Part shown: piece by piece, positions 32,343-43,674 of the stretch
Layout: every line of letters begins with the position of its first letter
Numbering within the stretch: position 1 is the stretch's first letter
DNA from: Rhinopomastus cyanomelas
Lineage: Eukaryota; Chordata; Aves; Bucerotiformes; Rhinopomastidae
DNA: 64,000 nucleotides
Direction of reading: 5' to 3'
Assembly (NCBI GenBank): GCA_013400115.1
Contig: VXBP01002567.1
Location: forward strand, 124,001 to 188,000
Notes under the pieces: generated by a model
What the model was told of the DNA's origin: nothing
The model's database searches: none
Seen by the model: the letters and a program-made list of their open reading frames with translations, nothing else
Program-made: the position numbers and the translations under genes

Positions 32343-33086
32343 GGGGAATAATTCCTTGTGGGTAATAAGTGTCCCAGAATCAGGACAGGATGACCTAGTT
32401 TGGTTAAGCCAAGAACTGATTTCAAGCTGAGACTGACCTGACCATCTGATGCACACCATCTCTTCACACTGCTACTCCATTACACTTCGGTCCCTACACT
32501 TTCAGGGGAGCCTGTCTGGGAATTATTTTGGTCTTTATTTTGGTTTTTGTGTTTTTTAATTTTGTTGTTTGGGGATTTTATAGTTCTGCCTTTCATTTAT
32601 TAATCTGTTTAATTGTTTGATCGTTTCATTGGCTGCACAGTGATTTTCCTCTCTCTGCTTTTGGATTGTTTTGAGCACGTTTTTTTTCTTTCAAAGAAAG
32701 TAAAGCATGACCCTGCCAGGAGAATTTGCTCTGAGCTTTCATATTTATTTCAAATGTCTTATGTGTCCTATGCTGCTCCAAAGAAACAATATCTTAAGGT
32801 AATAGATTTTGCTAATCATTTCAGACCGTTGTCTTTTTGGTGGAGGGAGCCTGGCTGTATGCAGGACAGTGCAGGCAGCAGGCTGCTGGCTTTGTGCTGT
32901 GGAACTCAGGTCAAAAGCTGCAGGGAGAACAGTAGCCTTCAATTGCTGATTCATCCTGGAGCTCCCAGGACAGGTGAGATAATATCACAGGCAGGTCTTG
33001 ACCACGACACTTGCAGCACTGTCAGAGTATCAGAAATTCCTTACCCTGTGGCTCTGAGTCCATTGGATTTCCTATGGAAACACTTT
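32343..33086. other. Spacer without recognisable gene
   Basis: T-rich at about 32530-32570. A 164-codon plus-strand frame (32613-33107) shows no recognisable family and ends in CR1, so I do not call it a gene. Confidence 0.4.
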
Positions 33087-33200
33087 CACAGAATCACAGA
33101 ATATTAGGGATTGGAAGGGACCTTGAAAGATCATCCAGTCCAACCCACCTGCCACAGCAGGATCCCCTAGATCGAGGCGCACAGGGACATGTCCATGTGG
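33087..33200 (-). mobile_element. CR1 3'-end fragment
   Basis: Antisense tail (gaatattagggattggaagg) and UTR to gacatgtccatgtgggtgg. Confidence 0.92.
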
Positions 33201-34007
33201 GTGGCTGCTGTGCTCAACTCACGGAGACCTGCAGATCTCTCAAGACATTGTCCTGAAAGGTTTCTGGATTTCCTGTTTTGCAAAGTGAGAAAAATAGATT
33301 TAAGTTTGTTTTTATTAAAAAAGAAATGGTCTGAAGGTTGTTTTCTTATCTAGTTCACATTATCAGTGTTCAGAAGGGGCTTCAATGCTTCTTTGGAGAA
33401 GACATTAATGGACTGTGAAGTTTTGCCTTTCGTGGGGAGAGATTTTGGAAAGCACTTGTGAATCAAAGCCTGAATCAGCCTCTAGAGCTGAGACTGATCC
33501 ACAGCAGTGGAAGGGGCAGATTATCCCAGGTTTACCTGCTGCAGGTCTTGTTCTTCATCCTCCAGAGCTTCCTGTAGTAGCTGCTAGCAAAGGCAGGACA
33601 GTGGAGCAGACTGAACCAGGTCCACTCTGTACAAGCTTTGACTTTGGTGGGTTTCCAATATGTTCTCTTTAAGACCTTATTTTTCATTTTGTCTAGAACC
33701 TGAGTGTTTCTGATGGACTTCTCTAACAGAGATGCCAACATACTTCTCCTCCACAACACCTGAGTTGATTGGGACTGAAGGAACTCACAAATCGGCGCTC
33801 CTTGCCTCTGCTTTGCTGACTCTACGCCAGGTTTGAGATCTGTAGTAAGTTACTCTTCCTTGACTTCTTCACTTTGTGTTCATCTTCTTTGGGCAGTACC
33901 AAATCACTTGTGATTTCTGCTCAGCATCTGCTTTGGTATTTTGGGGTGGGCAGGGTGCTGTTGTTGTTTCTTCGAGGGGAAAAAATACGTGATGGAGGTG
34001 TGAAGGC

Positions 34008-34073
34008 AGTGGAACCTCTCCCTGCTGAGGAAAGGCTGAGGGAGCTGGGTCTCTTGAGCTTGCGAAAAAGGAG
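34008..34073 (+). mobile_element. CR1 ORF2 fragment left of an inserted module
   Basis: Reads gtggaacctctccctgctga then the LRELGLLSLRKRR region, after which normal CR1 stops at aaaaggag. CR1 resumes at about 34171 (tttagactgagggatgacca). Confidence 0.9.
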
Positions 34074-34171
34074 AAAAAAGAAATGTAGGCTATTAAATCA
34101 GAGCTGTAAACTTTGGGGCTGGAAGTTTGATTATGATGGGATGCTACATTGCTCTTAGATGAGAAGATGTT
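34074..34171 (+). repeat. Non-CR1 module inside CR1, copy 1
   Basis: About 98 bases replacing or inserted into the CR1 segment between ...ggagaaaaggag and actgagg... . Shared words with 46617-46705 include agaaatgt, taaatcagagctg, ggggctg and tgctcttagatgagaag. The two are alignable almost end to end with a few small indels. Confidence 0.8.
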
Positions 34172-34527
34172 TAGACTGAGGGATGACCACATTAATGTTG
34201 ATAAATATGTGAAGGGTGGGTGTCAGAAGGATGGAGCCAGGCTCTGCTCAGTGGCATCTGATGATAGGACAAGGGACAATGGGTGTGAGCTGGAACAGAG
34301 GAGGTTCCACATCAATCTGAGAAGGAACTTCTTCCCAGTGAGGGTGACAGAGCACTGGCAGGGGCTGCCCAAGGAGGTTGTGGAGTTTCCTTCTCTGGAG
34401 ATGTTTAAACCTGCCTGAATATGTGAATATTTGACTTGGTCCAGGTGATCCTGCTATGTCAGGGGCATAGGACTAGATGATATTTCAAGGTCCCTTCCAA
34501 TTCCTGGTGTTCTGTGACTCTGTGTGG
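34172..34527 (+). mobile_element. CR1 3' fragment right of the module
   Basis: Reads DDHINVDKYVKGGCQKDGAR, DRTRDNGCELEQRRFHINLR and NFFPVRVTEHWQGLPKEVVE, then the UTR and a normal tail. Confidence 0.94.
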
Positions 34528-35690
34528 CTCTATGATAAGCAATGTCTGAATTTGCTCCTATACTACCCCTTCTCAAACCAAAATCACCTCCATTTGATCA
34601 TCCTTCCAGCCCCATCTCAGTCAGACTTCTATTTCATCTGAAATGTGTGGCACAGGATAACCAAGGCAGGACTACATGGCAGAAAGGATGCTTTGAAAGG
34701 GTGTTTCAGAAGGACTTGCTTGCCCTTGTTGCCCTGTCGATGGCCCTGCATCTTCTCCCTCTGCTTGTATTGCCCAGTTTCATGAGCAGGACTTGAAGTT
34801 TGAGACTAGACCTTCCATCCAAGTTTTCAGCCACACGAGCAGATGCGTTCAGGTGCTTCCCTGCAAATTCTCCTCTAATTGCTTCAAGTGCCGTGGCCAT
34901 CAAGCAGAAATCCAGTTGGTAAAGTCTGCAGCTTGTGGACAACTTTTCTTGCCAGCCATGCATTATGGAGGGCTAATTGTAAAAGCGGTGCACCTGCTGG
35001 CTCCCTTGGTGGCTGGAGCTAACAGGGAAAAAAAGTGTAATTTATTAATGATCAAATCACAAATAGTAATGAAAACAATAGGAGCATCTGAAGGAAGCAC
35101 TGCCGGGGGCAGAGGTGCAGGTGCTCTGTGCCCCGAACGGGCTCGTCGGCAGTTTTATCAAGCTACTTTACAGCCCTTATCAATTTCCTACTGCTTTCTT
35201 TGTACCCCCTACCCCTCTGCAAATGTTTTGCCTGCACAATAGGCTCAGCATTTCTTGTTGTAGGTGATAAAATAGCTGTCACCCTGCGGAGGGAGGCAAA
35301 AAATAAAAATGTTAAGTCTAAAGGAACGCAGCAGAGGAACACGTTTGAGAGCAAACAAACGAGCGCTGAGGGAGCCGCTGAGCTGGCACAGGGAGAGCGA
35401 TGAGGTGAGCTTAGCTGAGGAATGCTAAAAGATTTGGGGGAACAAATGCTGGAGGGCAAGAGAGGCAGACTGAGGCAGTACTTTTCGCTCAGCCTTGGGT
35501 TTCAAAGGTGACTGCTGGGTGCACGCGCCTTCAGCCAGCAGCATCCACAAGGAGTTTTGGATCTAGTGCATGTCCCTGGAAACCTCAGTCATAATTTAAG
35601 TCACTACATTACAGTGGCCAGTCTAAAATGGATTGATTTATTATTTTCCTTTAGTAGGCAGAGCAGAAAGTGCTGCCAGTTTTGGCTGCT
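34528..35690. other. Spacer without recognisable gene
   Basis: Contains aattgtaaaagcggtgcacc and aatttattaatgatcaaatc at about 34975-35055, possibly conserved non-coding. Frames here are not recognised. Confidence 0.4.
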
Positions 35691-35694
35691 GCTT

Positions 35695-35931
35695 CCCTGG
35701 ACGTGTTCCTGTGCGACTTGATCTAGGTGATCCTGCTCTGGCAGGGGGATTGGACTGGATGATCTTTTGAGGTCCCTTCCAATCCCTAATGACTGGATCT
35801 AGGTGATCCTGCTGCGTCAGGGGCATTGGACTAGATGATGTTTCAAGGTCCTTTCCAATCCTTAATAATTCTATGATCCTGCTGTGGTGGGGGGATTGGA
35901 TTAGATGGTCTTTTGAGGTCCCTTCCAATCC
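35695..35931 (+). mobile_element. Tandem CR1 3'-terminal units
   Basis: Terminal units start at 35721 and 35797 (76-bp offset, junction taatgactggatctagg). A third, shorter unit begins at about 35875 (atgatcctgctgtggtgggg) and runs into the gap. Confidence 0.92.
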
Positions 35932-36049
35932 NNNNNNNNNNNNNNNNNNNNNNNNNNNNNNNNNNNNNNNNNNNNNNNNNNNNNNNNNNNNNNNNNNNNN
36001 NNNNNNNNNNNNNNNNNNNNNNNNNNNNNNNNNNNNNNNNNNNNNNNNN
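35932..36049. other. Assembly gap (118 N)
   Basis: The gap lies inside tandem CR1 3' units: the left edge ends at cccttccaatcc and the right edge begins ttcgaggtcccttcc. The real array could hold more units than represented. Confidence 0.99.
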
Positions 36050-36207
36050 TTCGAGGTCCCTTCCAATCCCTGATGTTCTGTGATCTAGCCATAGGACAAG
36101 GGGCACTGGGTGTGAGCTGGAACAGAGGAGGCTCCACATCAATATGAGTGCTTAAGTAGCTGGTAAGGACTTCCAATCCCTAATGTTCTGTGATGCTGTG
36201 TTTCTGT
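36050..36207 (+). mobile_element. Rearranged CR1 fragments
   Basis: Tail (ttcgaggtcccttccaatcc to ttctgtgatctagcc), then an ORF2 block (aggacaaggggcactgggtg, gctggaacagaggaggctcc), then another tail (gacttccaatccctaatgtt). An internal deletion joins ORF2 to the tail. Confidence 0.88.
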
Positions 36208-36391
36208 GGCATGGCCGTGTTGTCTCCCAGCATACAGTGGCTCTTGGAATGCTGGGTTTAAGTGTTCACACGTGGGCATTTACGATGGTTTAGGTGAGCT
36301 TTGGCAACTTTTGAGCCTGTGGGAACTTGCCTGCGTGTGTGTGTGTGAGGCCATAAACTTCACTGTAGTCTGTGGGTCTAAAAATGACCGT

Positions 36392-36580
36392 GTCACAGAA
36401 TCACAGAACATCAGGGCTTCAAAGGGACCTCAAAAGATCATCCACTCCAATCCCCCTGATACAGCAGGATCCCCTAGATCCAGTCGGCCCAGAACATGTC
36501 CAGGTGGGTTTTAAACATCTCCAGAGAAGGAGACTGCACAGCCTCCCCTGGACAGCTCCTTCCAGGGCTCTGGCACAGCA
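36392..36580 (-). mobile_element. CR1 3' fragment
   Basis: Antisense tail (gaacatcagggcttcaaagg) through gaaggagactgcacagcctc to ccttccagggctctgg; truncated. Confidence 0.93.
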
Positions 36581-36695
36581 AGGTTTAGTAAGGTCAGCAG
36601 AGAGTACCCGGAGCTGCCTGACCAGTGAGCGCAGTGGGACACTGCTTCCTTACATTTCACTGCCCTTCTGCCAGTCAAGGGAGTAATCAAGATAA

Positions 36696-37050
36696 TCACA
36701 GAATCATTAGGGATTGGAAGGGACCTGGAAAGATCATCCAGTCCAATCCCTCTGCCACAGCAGGACTACCTAGATCAAGTCACACAGGAACATGGCCAGG
36801 TGGGTCTTAAACATCTCCAGTGAAGGAGACTCCACAACCCCCCTGGGCAGCCCCTTCCAGTGCTCTGTCACCCTCACTGGAAGTCATTTATATGGAACTT
36901 CCTCTGCTCCAGCTCACACCCATTGCCCCTTGTGCTATCACTAGATGCCACTGAGCAGAGCCTGGCTCCATCCTCCTGACACCCACCCTTCACATATTTG
37001 TCAACATTAATGAGGTCACTCCAGTCTCCTCAGCTCAAGAGACCCAGGGA
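36696..37050 (-). mobile_element. CR1, about 355 bp
   Basis: aatcacagaatcattaggga through the complement of ORF2 (cctggctccatcctcctgac, atttgtcaacattaatgagg) ending near cctcagctcaagagacccag. Confidence 0.94.
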
Positions 37051-37165
37051 GCTGGCTGGGGGGACCTGCACGCTGCAGCAGTGTCCACACAATGGGTGTG
37101 ATGCGTGAGCGAGGGCGAAGGCAAGGCTCAAGTATCCCCGTAACGCTGAATCTCCAATGGCTTAC

Positions 37166-37479
37166 GGCCACCACTCCCTGCCTGCCACATGAACCTCTCG
37201 TCTCCCCCAGCCTGCGCATCGGGCACGCAGCACAGGATTTGAAGCCGCTCTATCAAAGCCCTATTTTCTTTGTCCATCAGAGCAACGTTGGCTTTCTGGA
37301 GAGTATTATTAATAAAGTCCTCCACAGCAGAAATGGGACCTTTGTGGAGCTCGGATAAGGGATTTTCCCTGTTAACCAGCTGGGCTGTTTGGCTGTGGAC
37401 AAGTGCAGTGATGAATGACAGGTCAGATATAGAGCAGGCTGATTTCTCTCCAAGCCTGACCTTGTCTCTGGTCTGACAT
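37166..37479 (-). CDS. Candidate internal coding exon, unknown gene
   Basis: I do not recognise this protein. On the minus strand an open frame runs from an in-frame stop near 37505 to about 37128, outside any CR1. An AG acceptor (atttcag at about 37486-37480) precedes position 37479, and a GTAAG donor lies at 37165-37161, giving a 314-base exon with 104 whole codons and a split codon at each end. Short extracts are SISDLSFITALVHSQ, VEDFINNTLQ, KANVALMDKENR and ALIERLQIL. The hydrophobic spacing in the second half suggests an amphipathic helix or coiled coil. Composition is balanced, unlike the Ser/Pro/Cys-rich chance frames nearby. No neighbouring exon is identified, and an ordinary conserved non-coding element is the main alternative. 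The frame's length alone is not significant, since the window holds longer non-genic frames. Confidence 0.35.
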
Positions 37480-37895
37480 CTGAAATGACAGGTGCATTAA
37501 AAAGTTATTTATTTAGGGGAGCTGCAGTGCATCGTGCCCTTTGGAAGGTAGCACCTAGTGCTGTGACTGCATCAGGATAAAGGCTGCCTGAGCCATCAGC
37601 TCTGTGTCTGCCACTTCATGGACTGTTCACCTTTGGCAAGCAGCTGCTGGGGAAGCCAGCAGATAATTCTGAGCGCTTGTCAGCGCTGCTCTGTGAACTG
37701 AGAGATGAAAAAGGAGCAGAGTCCTGCACAGAAGCTGCTCCCAAGCAAATAAACCTGCATATCTGCAGATCACCAGCCTGTGGAACAGCACTAACTAACT
37801 ATGAAAATGCACCTGAGAGTTTCTGGGCTGTTAAAGGCCCAATGTTCTGGATATAATGCGGCACGGAGGATTAAACCACTTCTGCTGTTCAGCTT
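37480..37895. other. Spacer beside the candidate exon
   Basis: Would be intron if the minus-strand exon is real. No repeat or RNA gene seen. Confidence 0.35.
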
Positions 37896-37896
37896 C

Positions 37897-38045
37897 TTCA
37901 TAGAACATTAGGGATTGGAAGGGACCTCGAAAGATCATCCAGTCCATTCCCCCTGCCACAGCAGGATCGCCGAGACCAGGTCACACAGGAACATGGCCAG
38001 GTGGGTTTTAAACATCTTCAGAGAAGGAGACTCCACAACCCGTCC
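37897..38045 (-). mobile_element. CR1 3'-end fragment
   Basis: cttcatagaacattagggat through aggagactccacaacccgtc, then an odd junction ctgggtgcacttg. Confidence 0.92.
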
Positions 38046-38069
38046 TGGGTGCACTTGAGAGGCTTTCAG

Positions 38070-38106
38070 GGTGGAGTCTCCTTCACTGGAGATGTTTAAG
38101 ACCTGT
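38070..38106 (+). mobile_element. Very short CR1 piece
   Basis: ggtggagtctccttcactgg then agatgtttaagacctg matches CR1 ORF2 sense sequence; it faces the antisense fragment 25 bases to its left. Confidence 0.75.
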
Positions 38107-38869
38107 GGTGGTGGATTGATTTGTAGAGCTGAGTTCAAGAAAGTGTGGTTCTACATCCTTTTGGAGTACTGGTAGAGACTGACTAGGAAGTGCCACAGAA
38201 GGACCAAATAGCTGCCACTGAAAAACTTGTCAGTCTGTTGACCTCAAGAGAATCGCAGCAGTTGGTGCCAGCTCTCACTATAATCATTATTTCTTATCTC
38301 GCTGTCTCCCCCAAATAAAACCCCTTTGAATGAGTCCCAGCAGAAACTAAAATACATGCAAAACCCATTTTGTGTGATAAGACTGTTGTGAGAGCTGCGT
38401 GTTGGTGGGCACCCAACCCACATGAACTCAACTCAACAAACAAGGACTGCAGCCTCATTTGAGTGACTTCATGAGTTCTTCCTGTGATCATCCAGTTCAG
38501 ATGGTCAGGTGCAGTAAATCTGCAGTGACTCCACAGTATTTTACAGGCCTGTTGTTTTCAGGGTTCTAGCTGCTGGGTCTAGTGTGTGGATGAAGCCTGC
38601 CTGAAGGTAGCATCTGCCAGGTTCTTCCAGGAGGAAAACCTTCTACAATGAATGACTTTGTGTAACAGCAAAGAAGAAGGGGATCAGCTGTGCTCATCAC
38701 ACACAGTATTGACTGCAGTTAACTTGCAAGATACAGGACACTGCAGCCAAGGGTAGGAGGGCAGCCAAGGGTAGGAGGGCTTGACTACACTGCTCCCTGA
38801 AGTAGCTGTGACTCCTGTTGCCTTCAAAGATGTTTGGATCAGCTTGTAAACAGCCAGGATTCAAACCTG
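38107..38869. other. Spacer with an 18-bp tandem duplication
   Basis: gcagccaagggtaggagg occurs twice back to back at 38743-38760 and 38761-38778. Otherwise unremarkable DNA. Confidence 0.7.
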
Positions 38870-38871
38870 AG

Positions 38872-38925
38872 TTTGATGATCTTTCGAGGTCCCTTCCAAT
38901 CCCTAATGTTCTGTGATTCTGTGAC
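38872..38925 (+). mobile_element. CR1 tail fragment
   Basis: Only tttgatgatctttcgaggtc through ttctgtgattctgtgaca. Confidence 0.9.
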
Positions 38926-39902
38926 ACTTACCTATGGAAGAGGGCTGTCTTAGACTCCCCTTCTTCTCCTGGTGTCACACGAGCGTGCTGAACCGTGGAA
39001 AAGTTGCACAGAACCAGCAGCATCAGCATTTCTTCACTTGACACAAGCAGCCTCAGCTGGCGAGGGCTCATCAGCGAGGATGTTCCCGTTTCCCTTCTGT
39101 TTGAAGGCTTGAACTTTACGGTTTGGGGAGTTTCAGCAGGATGCAAGGTTCACAGTGGGCTCACAGATGCAAGGTTCACCTGGGTTAAGCTCCCGTTGCA
39201 GACTGCCAGAGTGGGGGAGCCAAGGGAGAAGGTGAGTTTTCCACAATGGCCTGTTTAAAACATTATAAGCAACCTCTCCTCCATCATGAGTCCTGGCTTA
39301 AAACTCCTGCCCTGGGGCATAAAAATCAACTCCTAACAACTTCCAGTGGGGCCGCTCTTCCATCAATGTTCCCATTAAGTGTTGACTCTGTGATTAATAT
39401 TCACCCTCTTTCTTCGTTAATCATCAGTCTTCATTCATTCTTTGTAACTTCCCTCTGACAGGGTTAGTGATCACAGAGCAGCTGGTGAGGAAAACAGAGA
39501 GAGCTGGACTGCTGTAGGCAAGCTGTGAGGGGAGAAAGCCACCTCGGTGCAGTGTGTCAGCTCGAAACCATTCCTGAGGAAGCAATTTTTCTCCTAGTCT
39601 GAGAAGCAATGGGGCTGAATTTCCAGCAGTCTCTGTGAGAAGAGACCTTTGCAACCACTCCTGACTTCTGCTGCTCTGCTCTGCCTTGCGTGTCGTAGTG
39701 CCCAGTCATTCAGAGCAGAACTACAGCGACGCAGAGCAAACGGTGAGGGTCTGGCTCGTCAGATGACTCCATCCTGGACAAGACTTCTGCAATGAACACT
39801 TGCAGCATCATTTGTGAACTGGAAATCCACTCCCAGCTTTGCCACAGGCTTCCTGAATGACCTTGCACATCACCTTATCCTTCTCTACATCCACCTGCAG
39901 GG
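38926..39902. other. Spacer without recognisable gene
   Basis: Contains a partial repeat of gatgcaaggttcac at about 39142 and 39168. No gene is supported. Confidence 0.4.
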
Positions 39903-40200
39903 ACACTGTTGAGAGGTGGGTGCTGGTCTCTTCTCACAGGTCATTGGTGACAGGACAAGAGGGAAGGGCCTCAAGCTGCACCAAGGGATGATTAAGCTGG
40001 ATGGTAGGAAAGACCTTTTCATCGAAAGGGTCATCAGACCTTGGAAGAGGCTGCCCAGGGAGTGGGTTAAGTCACCATCCCTGGAGGTGTTTAAAGATGT
40101 GGTGCTTAGAGATCTGGTCTAGTGGTGAACTGGGTAGAGTTACGGGTTGTACTGGGTCACCTTAAGGGTCTTTTCCAACCTGAGTGTGTCTATGATTCTC
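39903..40200 (+). mobile_element. CR1 3' fragment, older subfamily
   Basis: gaggtgggtgctggtctctt, gacaagagggaagggcctca; frame GLKLHQGMIKLDGRKDLFIE and VKSPSLEVFKDVVLRDLV, ending ggtcttttccaacctgagtg. An older CR1 than the dominant family. Confidence 0.93.
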
Positions 40201-40227
40201 TTCCTCATGGAACTGAATCATAGAATC

Positions 40228-40365
40228 CTGTGAATAGGATCATAGAATCATAGAATCCTCAGGGATTGGAAGGGATCATCTAGTCCAATCCCCCTGCCAC
40301 AGCAGGATCACTTCACTGGCGAAGCCATGGAATCAGAATCACTCAGGGTTGGAGGGAACCATCAC
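40228..40365 (-). mobile_element. Two degenerate antisense CR1 ends
   Basis: gaatcatagaatcctcaggg to caggatcacttc, then aatcagaatcactcagggtt. Both are tails only and diverged. Confidence 0.8.
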
Positions 40366-40689
40366 CCAGAGTGGTTCTTGCTTTTCCCCTTGCTCTGTAT
40401 CTGTGGACCACTGAAATTCTCTGAAATTTCCTGCAGAAGAAGGACTCCCTGACTGTTTTCCAAGACATTGTGGGTTTGATAAGCGTAGGAGTAGCTGTTC
40501 ACTCTTAAAACAGATGCTCTATGTTTGCCTACTTTCTAGAAAGCATTATGGCACCTCTTCTGATTTCTTTCAACTCTTCACACAGAGATCTGGAGGCTGC
40601 ATTCTCCAGACTTTATTCCTTGAGGTTCCTTGAGGTTCCTCTGTGTTGGTTTGTTTGATAGAAAAGCTGAATAAGCTGCCTTACCACCG

Positions 40690-40795
40690 TGGATATGTTC
40701 CTGTGTGATTTGATCCTGCTGTGGTGCGGGGATTGGACTAGATGATCTTTTGAGGTCCTTTCCAATCCCTCACATTCTGTGATTCTGTGATCATG
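40690..40795 (+). mobile_element. CR1 3'-end fragment
   Basis: gatatgttcctgtgtgattt, a short deletion to gatcctgctgtggtgcgggg, and a tail ending attctgtgattctgtgatca. Confidence 0.92.
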
Positions 40796-41650
40796 GCAAT
40801 CGAAGCAGTGCAGAAGAATGAAGAAGAGAAATAGAAATATTTGAGTTCTGAAATTTGTGTCTTGGTTCGATCTTCTCAGACACATCAGGAATTCAGTACA
40901 GATCAGTGTTTGGGACAAACTGTTGGACATTAAGTCAACAAAGTCAACACTCACAGAATGTTCCTCTTACTAGCAAGATCTCTGTGGCCAACTAATGGCC
41001 ATCACCCATCACCGGGATGGTGACGGCTGACATTGCTGGGAGCCTGTCTTCTGCTTCTCCAAAGCAGAAGGACCACCCTCAGTCTCAGCTTTTCTTTATT
41101 GTTCCCTTTTGGGGTGATTTTATTGCAGTGCTGCTTTCTGCCTCTTTCCCATAAACAGCTCACTGCTCACAGATGTTCACACCCAGGCCCAGGAGCTGTG
41201 CTGGAGGACCCTGCCTTATTAGAACATGTTTCCCTTCTCCTGCAGGCAAGCACAGATAGTTCTTCACTTGAGTAACACATTCATTCAATAGCCACACTAT
41301 AAACAACCCCTTGCCCTGTGTAGCTGTAGTATTTATTGACTGGAAGAGATTCCCAATGTCTGGGCACTTTCAAATATAGCAACAGCTCATGCAGCTTTTC
41401 TGGGGGAAAAGGGAAAAACCACCCAAGTGGTTGTTGTCCATTGTAGAGAACAATATTGCCTTGGGCACAGGCCTTGTAAGACTTCACTTACTTTCTGCTT
41501 TTGAGAAGATAAATCTTGATCATTAAAGGAGGAATGAAAACTGGCTCAGTGCAAGCTGTACCTTTTACAACACAGCTAAAGGAAGGATTGAACATGGTGG
41601 AGATCTGATACTGCTTGTGATAGGATGACAGCTTCAAGAAAGGTCAATGA
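40796..41650. other. Spacer without recognisable gene
   Basis: No repeat or coding element that I can support. Confidence 0.4.
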
Positions 41651-41651
41651 A

Positions 41652-42110
41652 CATTAGAATCACAGAACATTAAGGATTGGGAAGGGACCTCGAAAGATCA
41701 TCTAGTCCGATCCCCCTGACAGAGCAGGATCCCCGAGATCAAGTCACACAGGAACATGTCCAGGTGGGTTTGAAATGTCTCCAGAGAAAGAGACTCCTCA
41801 ACACCCCAGGGCAGCCCCTTCCAGTGCTCTGTCACCCTCACCAGGAAGAAGTTCCTTCTCAGATTGATGTGGAACCTCCTCTGTTCCAGCTCCTCACACA
41901 CATACCTCCTTGTCCTATCACTAGATGCCACTGAGCAGAGCCTGGCTCCATCCTCCTGACACCCTCCCTTCACATATTTATCAACATTAATGAGGTCACC
42001 CCTCAGCCTCCTTTTCTCCAAGCTCAAGAGATCCATCTCCCTCAGCCTCTCCTCATCAGGGAGATGCTCCACTCCATCATCTTCATGGCTCTGCATGGCC
42101 AACTGGTGCA
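41652..42110 (-). mobile_element. CR1, about 460 bp
   Basis: Antisense tail at 41655 through ORF2 complement. The minus-strand frame 41698-42225 reads LPDEERLREMDLLSLEKRRL, DRTRRYVCEELEQRRF and LNLRRNFFLVRVTEHWKGLP. Confidence 0.95.
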
Positions 42111-43212
42111 GTGCAGGGCTGGATAAGATCCCACCATAACTTCTGCTGCTTCTGTCAGAAGCTGCTGAAATAATCTTAAAAAGCAGATCCTCACAAATTC
42201 TACGTTTAAGACACTTTGAATTCAAACACTTTCAGCCACAATACAAGTGGTTGAGTTTCTACAAGCCAGAAGTTTGCTAAATCTCCGTGAATATTTCCCC
42301 CCTGTGCTCCTAGAGCTCTGCAAAACAGGAGAACTCCCTACCGTAGGTGTTTAAAAGCTGCTTCTCTCCATGTTCCAAACATCTCCCCCTGTCACTGAAG
42401 TCATGTTGTGCAGGTTACACTTCATTCTTCTCTCTCCCATTATTCCCCAGTCTATTGTCTCTTCAAAACATCTCCTACCTTTAAAACCTCGTTTTCCACG
42501 AAGAAAAGTGAAGCATTGAAACCAAAAAGGGAAACACATGGACGTGATTCTGCATGGGGAAAAAATGAAGGGTGTCAGGTGGGATGATGGAAGAGCGTTC
42601 ACCTCGTTGCTTTTGATGAAGTGAAAGGAGAGATTCAAACCACATCCAGCTTTCACAAAAAGGATTTAAAAATTGGTAGCAGGAACTTTACGTCGTCGAG
42701 TGAAAGGATGGCACAAGAAGGACTTTGGGGTTGATGGTTTGTTTACGAAAACAGGGCAGTTGTACCTTGGGTAGATTCCATTCCTCCTTCTTAACCAATT
42801 CCAGTGCAAATGTCAGCAGTGGAAGATTTTTCTCTGACAGCCTTTGCTTTTCTACCACTTTGGTGTCTCGATAGTTCCTGTTTTCCAAGCTAAGACAATT
42901 TATCTGGTACCAGGGAGTGACTAGTGTTTTACTGGCTTTTATTTACTGATTCAGGGGAGGGAGTGAAAGGACCCCTATTGCTGTAACCACATGCATGGGC
43001 TGATTACACATCAGCTTTGGTACCTAATTCATATCCTTCTTTCTTACTAAATTAGTGTGAACAACTGCAGCAGCCTGCTAGGAACGGGCAAGCGGCTACA
43101 TGTGAGTCTTCTCAGGTCTTAGACAAACTTGGACCAGTATTTTGAAAGTGTTTTCTAAAATGCAGATTGCCAAGAGATGGAGGTTTCACAGTCCCAGTGC
43201 TGATCAGCAGAG
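42111..43212. other. Spacer without recognisable gene
   Basis: Over 1 kb of mixed DNA. Minus-strand frames 42351-42656 and 42688-42888 are short and not recognised. Confidence 0.4.
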
Positions 43213-43375
43213 AATCACAGAATCATTACAGATTGGAAGGGACCTTGAAAGACCATCTAGTCCAAGCCCCCTGCCACAGCAGGATCACCTAGACCAAGTC
43301 ACACAGGAACACATCCAGGTGGGTCTTGAACATCTCCAGTGATGGAGATTCCACAACCACCCTGGGCATACCCCT
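43213..43375 (-). mobile_element. CR1 3'-end fragment
   Basis: gaatcacagaatcattacag through acacatccaggtgggtcttg and gatggagattccacaaccac. Confidence 0.93.
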
Positions 43376-43433
43376 CGCAGTTCTGAAAGCGATACGCAAG
43401 GTTTGTTCTGTTGTTGAAGAGCACCTGTTTGGA

Positions 43434-43640
43434 TAGAATCACAGAATAGCTTTGGTTAGAAGAGACCTTTAAGATCATCAAGTCCAGCCTTCAACCCAGC
43501 ACTGCCAGGGCACCCCTAAACTACATCTCTGAGGACTATCTGCCTTTTAAATACCTCCAGGGGTGGTGACTCCCTGGGCAGCCTTCAATGAAGAGATTCT
43601 TAACACCCAGCCTAAAGCTCTCCTGATGCAGGTTGCAGTC
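43434..43640 (-). mobile_element. CR1 3' fragment, second subfamily
   Basis: tagaatcacagaatagcttt, ggttagaagagacctttaag, atcatcaagtccagccttca; then ttaaatacctccaggggtgg. Different subfamily from the copy 60 bases upstream. Confidence 0.85.
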
Positions 43641-43674
43641 ATTTCCGCTGGTGCTATGACTTGCCACTATGGCA

